NCBI RefSeq assembly: GCF_016702655.1
Contig: NZ_JADJDO010000016.1
Coordinates: forward strand, 1 to 64,000
From: Ideonella sp.
GTDB lineage: Bacteria > Pseudomonadota > Gammaproteobacteria > Burkholderiales > Burkholderiaceae_C
Length of the DNA stretch: 64,000 nt
Direction: 5' to 3'
The notes beneath the pieces are model-generated. The model saw nothing but the letters and a program-made list of their open reading frames with translations, searched no databases and was not told the origin of the DNA. Below, in pieces: positions 58,939 to 64,000 of the stretch. Each line of letters begins with the position of its first letter. Position 1 is the first letter of the stretch. The position numbers and the translations under genes are program-made.

Positions 58939-60069
58939 CTAGTCCGCGGCGCGCCGACGCGCCCGCACCGCATCGTCGAGCACGCCGAGCAGGTCGGCCG
59001 AGTCGTCCCAGCCCAGGCAGGCATCGGTGATGCTCTGGCCGAACGTGAGCTTGGCCGGATCGTCCTTGCCGGCGCTGAACTTCTGTGCCCCGGCGACGAG
59101 GTGGCTTTCGATCATGACCCCGAAGATCCGCCGGCTGCCGGCGGCGACCTGGCCCGCGATGTCGCGTGCGACCTCGAACTGGCGCTGGTACTGCTTGCTG
59201 CTGTTGGCGTGCGAGCAGTCCACCATCAGCGCCCCCGGGAGCTTGGCAGCTTCGAGCTCGCGGCACGCCGCTTCGACGTGCGCCGCGTCGTAGTTGGGCG
59301 CCTTGCCGCCGCGCAGGATCACGTGGCAATCGCGGTTGCCGCGCGTCTCGACGATCGCGACCTGGCCGTTCTTGTGCACCGACAGGAAATGGTGCGGCCG
59401 CGACGCGGCCTGGATCGCGTCGGTGGCGATACGGATGTTGCCGTCGGTGCCGTTCTTGAACCCGATCGGTGCCGAGAGCCCCGACGCGAGTTCGCGATGC
59501 ACCTGGCTCTCGGTCGTGCGCGCGCCGATCGCACCCCAGCTGATCAGGTCGCCGATGTACTGCGGCGAGATCACGTCGAGGAATTCACTGCCCGCCGGCA
59601 GGCCCATGCGGTTGATCTCGACCAGCATCTGGCGTGCGATGCGCAGCCCCTCGTCGATGCGAAAGCTCTCGTCGAGGTAGGGGTCGTTGATCAGGCCCTT
59701 CCAGCCGACCGTCGTGCGCGGCTTCTCGAAGTAGACGCGCATCACGATCTCGAGCGTGTCGGCGTATCGGTCGCGCTGCGCCTTCAGGCGCCGCGCGTAC
59801 TCGAGCGCAGCCGCCGGATCGTGGATCGAGCACGGCCCCATCACGACCAGCAGCCGGTCGTCCCTGCCGCCCATGATCTGCTTGATGGCGCGCCGTGCGT
59901 GGGTGATCACGGTCTCGGCGACCGTACCGCGGATCGGGAAGAAGCGCACCAGGTGCTCGGGCGGCGGCAGCGGCGTGATGTCCTCGATCCGTTCGTCGTC
60001 GGTCGGGCCGGTCTTGTCGACGGGTGCATGCCAGGCATCCCCCGGGTTGTGGCTGGACTTGGCGTTCAT
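58939..60069 (-). CDS. aroG: 3-deoxy-7-phosphoheptulonate (DAHP) synthase, class I
   Basis: A 376-residue class I DAHP synthase, which makes the first shikimate-pathway intermediate from PEP and erythrose-4-phosphate. Motifs include VVMGPCSIHDPAAALEYARR, YFEKPRTTVGWKGLINDP, AIGARTTESQVHRELASGLS and MVDCSHANSSKQYQRQ. Metal ligands (Cys, His, Glu, Asp) look complete. Which of the three isozymes it is cannot be proven, but the leader upstream is Phe-rich, favouring aromatic-acid (probably Phe) control. A terminator and an aromatic leader peptide lie in the 5' region. Confidence 0.95.
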   Translation of the reverse strand: MNAKSSHNPGDAWHAPVDKTGPTDDERIEDITPLPPPEHLVRFFPIRGTVAETVITHARRAIKQIMGGRDDRLLVVMGPCSIHDPAAALEYARRLKAQRDRYADTLEIVMRVYFEKPRTTVGWKGLINDPYLDESFRIDEGLRIARQMLVEINRMGLPAGSEFLDVISPQYIGDLISWGAIGARTTESQVHRELASGLSAPIGFKNGTDGNIRIATDAIQAASRPHHFLSVHKNGQVAIVETRGNRDCHVILRGGKAPNYDAAHVEAACRELEAAKLPGALMVDCSHANSSKQYQRQFEVARDIAGQVAAGSRRIFGVMIESHLVAGAQKFSAGKDDPAKLTFGQSITDACLGWDDSADLLGVLDDAVRARRRAAD

Positions 60070-60135
60070 CTCTGGCTTCTCCTGGCTGGGTTCTGAAATC
60101 GATGGCTGCGCTGATCGTCGGGCGGCGCGCGAGCG

Positions 60136-60167
60136 AAAAAAAACCGCCGGGGGAGACCCGGCGGTTT
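60136..60167 (-). terminator. Attenuator terminator before DAHP synthase
   Basis: Read on the minus strand: an 11-bp stem AAACCGCCGGG / CCCGGCGGTTT with a five-base loop, then eight T (60143-60136). It is a textbook intrinsic terminator about 65 nt ahead of the DAHP synthase start. The CCGGCGG inside the leader-peptide gene can pair with CCGCCGG of the stem 5' arm, giving a competing antiterminator. Confidence 0.88.
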
Positions 60168-60204
60168 CGGTAGATTCGTTCGCTTGGCTGCTTGTCGTCC
60201 TTGC

Positions 60205-60282
60205 CTATGCGTTCGCCTCTCCGCCGCCGGTGCGGTGCGAGAAGAACCAAAAATAGGCAAACGAGAACGGCGCGCGGTGCAT
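60205..60282 (-). CDS. Aromatic-rich attenuation leader peptide
   Basis: A 25-codon frame (ATG 60282, TAG 60205-60207). Residues 6-14 read FSFAYFWFF: five Phe, one Tyr and one Trp in nine positions. It is too short for ordinary gene calls. Its tail codes SHRTGGGEANA, and the GGCGGCGG there can form the antiterminator. Stalling of ribosomes on Phe/Tyr/Trp codons when charged tRNA is scarce would favour read-through, as in the pheA and trp leaders. A TACATT box (60296-60291) lies 9 nt upstream, so the transcript may have almost no leader before the ATG. Confidence 0.85.
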   Translation of the reverse strand: MHRAPFSFAYFWFFSHRTGGGEANA

Positions 60283-60290
60283 AGGCGCGC

Positions 60291-60320
60291 AATGTAGCAC
60301 GGGCATGCTGCAGTGCGTCA
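60291..60320 (-). promoter_or_regulatory. Predicted promoter of the DAHP synthase leader
   Basis: Minus strand: TGACGC (60320-60315) and TACATT (60296-60291), 18 nt apart. This puts the RNA start next to the leader-peptide ATG at 60282. Confidence 0.45.
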
Positions 60321-60367
60321 GGCCGGACTGTGGTGCCGAAACCGCAGCCCGCGCGCCGCTGCGGCGC

Positions 60368-60961
60368 TCAGGCGGCGCCGCTCGCCAGCTCCCGGTGCAG
60401 CCAGGCCCGGGCGAGTGACCAGTCGCGCTTGACGGTGGCCAGCGAGACGCCCAGTGCGTCGGCGACCTCGTCGTTCTCGAGGCCGCCGAAGAAGCGCAGC
60501 TCGACCACCTTGGCCGCGCGCGCGTCGATGTCCTCGAAAGCCAGCAGCGCCTCGTGGACCGCGATCACGTCGGGCTCGGACGCGCCGGCAATCTGCTCCA
60601 GCCCGGAGAGCGTGACCGGCACGAGTTCCACGTCGCGCTTCCCGGCCCGGCGCGCCGACTCGTGGTTGACGAGGATGCGCCGCATCATCGTCGAAGCCAC
60701 GGCCAGGAAATGGCTGCGGTTGCGCCAGACGGTTCGGCTCTGCGCTGCCATGCGAAACCAGGCTTCGTGCGCGAGGCCGGTCGCGCTCAGCGTGTGGCCA
60801 GGGTTTTCGCGCCTCAGGTGGCTGCGCGCAAGGCTGCGCAGCTCGTCGTACAGGCGCTCGAAGAGCAGCGAGGATGCCGCTGTCGACGCCTGCACGTCGC
60901 CGAGGCTTCTCAGCCAGAACGTCAGTTCGGCGGCATCGTGATCGTCGTTGGTCTCGGTCAT
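60368..60961 (-). CDS. ECF-type RNA polymerase sigma factor
   Basis: A 197-residue sigma-70 family ECF factor, of the group whose region 2 reads LYDELRSLARSHLRRENPGH, then SATGLAHEAWFRMAAQ, and whose region 4 reads VVELRFFGGLENDEVADALG and VSLATVKRDWSLARAWLHRE. No anti-sigma factor is adjacent. It is divergent from a serine/threonine kinase 106 nt away, an arrangement in which the kinase may control the sigma factor by phosphorylation rather than by an anti-sigma (known for related ECF groups; inference here). Confidence 0.9.
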   Translation of the reverse strand: MTETNDDHDAAELTFWLRSLGDVQASTAASSLLFERLYDELRSLARSHLRRENPGHTLSATGLAHEAWFRMAAQSRTVWRNRSHFLAVASTMMRRILVNHESARRAGKRDVELVPVTLSGLEQIAGASEPDVIAVHEALLAFEDIDARAAKVVELRFFGGLENDEVADALGVSLATVKRDWSLARAWLHRELASGAA

Positions 60962-61067
60962 GGTCGGAAGGCGTGGGCGGCAAGGCCGATTCTGCACAAG
61001 GGCGCGCGCCCGTTGCGTGAACCAAGTCATGCCCGCGGCAGCTGGCGCGCGTCGACAATTCGCTCCC

Positions 61068-63668
61068 ATGTCCAGCGTCGCTGCGTCGCCTTCGGACCCC
61101 GCTCACCGCTGGGCGCTGGTGGCCGACCTGTTCGAGCGCGCCCAATCGCTGGATGCGGCCGGGCGCGAGCGCCTGCTCGCCGACCCGGATCTCGCGCCCG
61201 GCGTCGAGGCCGAAGTGCGCTCGCTGCTGGTCCATGCGGCTCGCCACGGCGATGACTTCCTCGCCGAGCCGGCAGCGCTGCCGCCGGCCTTGCTGGGCCA
61301 GCGCCTGGGCGCGTGGCGAGTCGTCTCGCATCTGGGTGCCGGCGGCATGGGCGAAGTCTGGCTGGCCGAGCGCGCCGACGGCGCCTACCAGGGCCGCGCG
61401 GCGATCAAGGTCCTCAAGCGCGGCATGGACTCCGAAGCCGTGCTGGCCCGCTTCGCGCGCGAGCAGCAGCTGCTGGCACGCCTGTCGCACCCCAACATCG
61501 CGCGCCTGATCGATGCCGGGCGCACGCCCGACGGCCTGCCCTACTTCGTGATGGAGCATGTGGCCGGCCGCACGATCGACCGCGCCTGTGACGGCCTCCC
61601 GGTCCAGACACGGGTCGGTCTGTTCCTGCAACTCGCCGATGCGGTGGCGCATGCCCATCGCCACCTGCTCGTGCACCGCGACCTGAAGCCCGGCAACGTG
61701 CTCGTCACCGGCGAGGGCCAGGTCAAGCTGCTCGACTTCGGAATCGCCAAGGCGCTGACGGGCGATCAGGATGAATCCGGCGCCGACCTGACGCAGCTCG
61801 GGGCGCGCCCCTTCACGCCGCACTACGCCAGCCCCGAGCAGGTGCGCGGCGAGCCGCTGACCACCGCCACCGATGTCTACAGCCTGGGCGTGTTGCTGTA
61901 CGTGATGCTCACCGGCCAGCGCCCCTACGGCCGGGCAGCGACGAGTCCGAGCGACGCTGCGCGCGCCGTCCTGGACGACGAGCCGCTGCGGCCCGGCCTC
62001 GGCGGCGACCTCGACAACGTCGTGCTCAAGGCGCTCGAGAAGGTGGCCGAACGACGCTATCCAAGCGTCGATGCGCTCGCCGCCGACCTGCGCGCGTGGC
62101 GGGCCGGCTACCCGGTCAGCGCGCGCGCGCCGAGCGCGTGGTACCTGTTGCGCAAGTTCGTCACACGCAACCGGGGCGCAGCGGCGCTTGCCGGCCTCGC
62201 CGCGGCGAGCCTCGTCGGTGGTCTGGCCGCCACGACCTGGCAGATGCAGCGCGCCGACCGCGCGCGCGAATCGGCCGAGCGGCGCTTTGCCGAGGTGCGC
62301 CAGCTTGCCAACCAGCTCGTGTTCCGCTACCACGACCAGATCCGCAACCTGCCCGGCGCCGTGGGCGTGCGGCAGGCCCTGCTCGACGACGCCGCGCGCT
62401 ACCTCGACGAACTGGCTGGCGAGTCGGGCGCCGACCCGAACCTGGCACGCGAACTCGCCGAGACCTATCACCGCCTGTCGCTGTTGCAGGGCGAGATCTT
62501 CTCGCCGAGCCAGGAGCGCGTGCTCGCCGCGCTGGCCAACGCGCACAAGGCAACCGCGCTCGCAGCGATCTATGTGCAGCGCGAGGACGCCGCGCTCGGC
62601 GCGCTCAACACAGCGGTCGACATGTGGCTCAACCGGGCCACGATCGAGGCCCGACTCGCGCGGCTGCCGGCCAGCGTCGAATCGCTGCGCCAGGCGGCGG
62701 AGCTGGCCGATGCAGCACGCCGGCGTGCGCCGGACGACAAGGAGGTGATCTCGCGCCTGGCGACGCTCGAAGGCCGGATCGCGCTCGCCCTGGGCGCGCA
62801 CGTGGGCCAGGCCAGCCTCGGACGCATCGACGAGGCGCGGGCGCACTGGGACCGCGCGGTCGCGCTGTTCGACGAGCTCGTGCGACGCGAGCCCGACAAC
62901 CACGAGTGGGTGCACCAGCTTGCCTGGGGCTGGATCGGCCTGGTGAATTGGTCGCTGCTCGCCGGCCGCTTCGACGATGCGGTAGAAGCTGGTCGGCGTG
63001 CCGTCGAACTGCGCGACCGCGCTGCGGCGATGCAGCCCGGAGACGCGCACCTGACGCACCAGCGCGCAGCGGCGCGCAACAACCTGGCTTCAGCGCTGGC
63101 ACTGATCGGTGAGCATGCGCAAGCGCTGCGGCTGCAGGATGAAGCGCTGGCGATCGTCGAGCAGTCGCTTGCCTCCGACCCGCAGAACAAGGCCGCGCAG
63201 CGCGACCGCGCGCTCATCGGCCTGTCGCGCGCGCGGCCGCTGGCCGGATTGGGGCAGCGCGAAGAGGCCCTCGCCGAAGTACACGCAACGCTCGTCGCGC
63301 TGCCCGCTTCGGCCATCCTGCCCGACGACTTCTACATGGCGCGCTGGCGCGCCGAGGCCTTGATCTGGCTCGCGCGGCTGCAGCGCGACAGCGCGCCCCA
63401 GGAGGCAGCCGCCGCAGCGCGCGAGGCGATCGGGCAAATGCAAGGCCTGGCTGGCGAGAATCACGCGGCGCGCCGCTGGGCCACGGCGCAGGCCTGGACC
63501 GAGCTCGCGCAGGCGCAGCGCAGCGCCGGCGCGCGGGCCGCTGCAGCCGTTTCGGCCCGTGAAGCGCTGCAGCTGTGGGGAGAAGGCGTGCCGGGGTACT
63601 TTGCGGCGCAGCAGCGCATCGCCACCGAATTGAGCCATTGCGAAGAAGATTGCGGCGTAAGCAGGTGA
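61068..63668 (+). CDS. Serine/threonine protein kinase with C-terminal helical repeats
   Basis: An 866-residue membrane kinase. The Hanks-type domain (about 80-360) has GAGGMGEVWLAERA (P-loop), AIKVLKRGM (catalytic Lys), HRDLKPGNVL, DFGIAKAL and YASPEQVRGE. One TM segment follows (AALAGLAAASLVGGLAATTW), then about 430 residues of amphipathic TPR-like helices outside, ending in CEEDCGVSR. The outer part would sense a protein or peptide. The ATG at 61068 is opposite the ECF gene start. A lipoprotein gene follows 44 nt later and may be part of the same signalling unit. Confidence 0.93.
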   Translation: MSSVAASPSDPAHRWALVADLFERAQSLDAAGRERLLADPDLAPGVEAEVRSLLVHAARHGDDFLAEPAALPPALLGQRLGAWRVVSHLGAGGMGEVWLAERADGAYQGRAAIKVLKRGMDSEAVLARFAREQQLLARLSHPNIARLIDAGRTPDGLPYFVMEHVAGRTIDRACDGLPVQTRVGLFLQLADAVAHAHRHLLVHRDLKPGNVLVTGEGQVKLLDFGIAKALTGDQDESGADLTQLGARPFTPHYASPEQVRGEPLTTATDVYSLGVLLYVMLTGQRPYGRAATSPSDAARAVLDDEPLRPGLGGDLDNVVLKALEKVAERRYPSVDALAADLRAWRAGYPVSARAPSAWYLLRKFVTRNRGAAALAGLAAASLVGGLAATTWQMQRADRARESAERRFAEVRQLANQLVFRYHDQIRNLPGAVGVRQALLDDAARYLDELAGESGADPNLARELAETYHRLSLLQGEIFSPSQERVLAALANAHKATALAAIYVQREDAALGALNTAVDMWLNRATIEARLARLPASVESLRQAAELADAARRRAPDDKEVISRLATLEGRIALALGAHVGQASLGRIDEARAHWDRAVALFDELVRREPDNHEWVHQLAWGWIGLVNWSLLAGRFDDAVEAGRRAVELRDRAAAMQPGDAHLTHQRAAARNNLASALALIGEHAQALRLQDEALAIVEQSLASDPQNKAAQRDRALIGLSRARPLAGLGQREEALAEVHATLVALPASAILPDDFYMARWRAEALIWLARLQRDSAPQEAAAAAREAIGQMQGLAGENHAARRWATAQAWTELAQAQRSAGARAAAAVSAREALQLWGEGVPGYFAAQQRIATELSHCEEDCGVSR

Positions 63669-63712
63669 AGGCGTGCCGTCGCGCGCCACGGCTCGCAAAG
63701 GAGACCCTTGAC

Positions 63713-64000
63713 ATGGCCAGATTCGCAACCCCGATCCTGCCTTCCATCCTGCTCGTCGCGTCGGCTCTCGGCCTTTCGGCGTGCGGCGGCGGCGACGACG
63801 ACAGCAGCTCAGGTGGTGGCGGCGCTTCGACGCTCACCTTCTCTGCCGCCAATCCGGCGACGCACAACACGACCGTCGACGTCTCGGCCGCCAAGACCAT
63901 CGGCAACGACCCGCGCGCCGCCGACGGCTTCAGTGCCGTGGCGTACTGCGACGTCTACTTCGAGGACGCAACCGCCGCCAACGGCAAGCACTACGCGCTG
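63713..64000 (+). CDS. Predicted lipoprotein, 3' end outside the window
   Basis: The first 96 codons are present, with AAGGAG before the ATG. Signal peptide and lipobox (LLVASALGLSAC) are followed by an Asp/Ser/Gly linker (GGGDDDSSSGGGG) and a beta-rich start (TLTFSAANPATHNTTVDVSA). No family is recognised. Coming 44 nt after the kinase gene, it is probably co-transcribed with it and could be an envelope partner of the kinase sensor domain (inference). Confidence 0.75.
   Translation, partial: MARFATPILPSILLVASALGLSACGGGDDDSSSGGGGASTLTFSAANPATHNTTVDVSAAKTIGNDPRAADGFSAVAYCDVYFEDATAANGKHYAL

Overview
The window is GC-rich, densely coded DNA around a bacterial replication origin. Gene order (mnmE-yidC-yidD-rnpA-rpmH / dnaA-dnaN-gyrB, then mnmG-rsmG-...-parA-parB about 30 kb away), a stand-alone MetH module behind an S-adenosylhomocysteine riboswitch, DUF3300/DUF2950 neighbours and a DUF3141-pta-ackA-fabI cluster suggest a betaproteobacterium of the order Burkholderiales, probably the Rubrivivax/Leptothrix/Ideonella side. 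The placement is inferred from gene content; no search could be run.

1-9.7 kb: the left edge is damaged. It holds a frameshifted secreted Ig-like protein and the last ~65 codons of a pntB gene butted against the stop codon of a DUF2950 gene. Then come DUF3300, an SDR dehydrogenase, an Ldh-family hydroxyacid dehydrogenase, and a riboswitch-controlled metH that lacks the homocysteine domain. 9.8-19.7 kb is the origin: mnmE, yidC, yidD, rnpA and rpmH read left, dnaA, dnaN and gyrB read right. DnaA boxes lie in the rpmH-dnaA gap, inside rnpA and, as weaker matches, between dnaA and dnaN.

19.8-31 kb: a cupin/LysR pair, a CsgG-like secreted protein, a broken GNAT gene, two secreted proteins of unknown function, a 161-bp palindromic element, then DUF3141, pta, ackA, a frameshifted fabI and a glutaredoxin-like gene. 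31-38.6 kb is a Yej-type peptide ABC transporter with two tandem solute-binding proteins.

39.1-43.5 kb is the most interesting stretch. A LuxR-type autoinducer regulator is followed by a lux-box-like palindrome overlapping a TTGACA element, a 47-residue double-glycine-leader peptide, a very short membrane-fusion-like protein, a C39 peptidase/ABC exporter and an ElaA-type acetyltransferase. It reads as a quorum-responsive peptide production and export operon.

43.7-51.5 kb: mnmG and rsmG (each holding a parS-like site), a lipocalin, a LysE exporter, parA, a GNAT gene, parB and a convergent MFS transporter. 51.9-56.8 kb is the prkA-yeaH-spoVR stress operon; a 22-codon mini-ORF couples yeaH to spoVR, and a near copy lies upstream of the Yej operon. 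56.9-64 kb: a FAD-linked oxidase, a cob(I)alamin adenosyltransferase, a DAHP synthase behind a Phe/Tyr/Trp-rich leader peptide and intrinsic terminator (a classical attenuator), an ECF sigma factor divergent from a serine/threonine kinase with a helical repeat domain, and the start of a lipoprotein gene.

No tRNA, rRNA, CRISPR array or intact insertion sequence was recognised.
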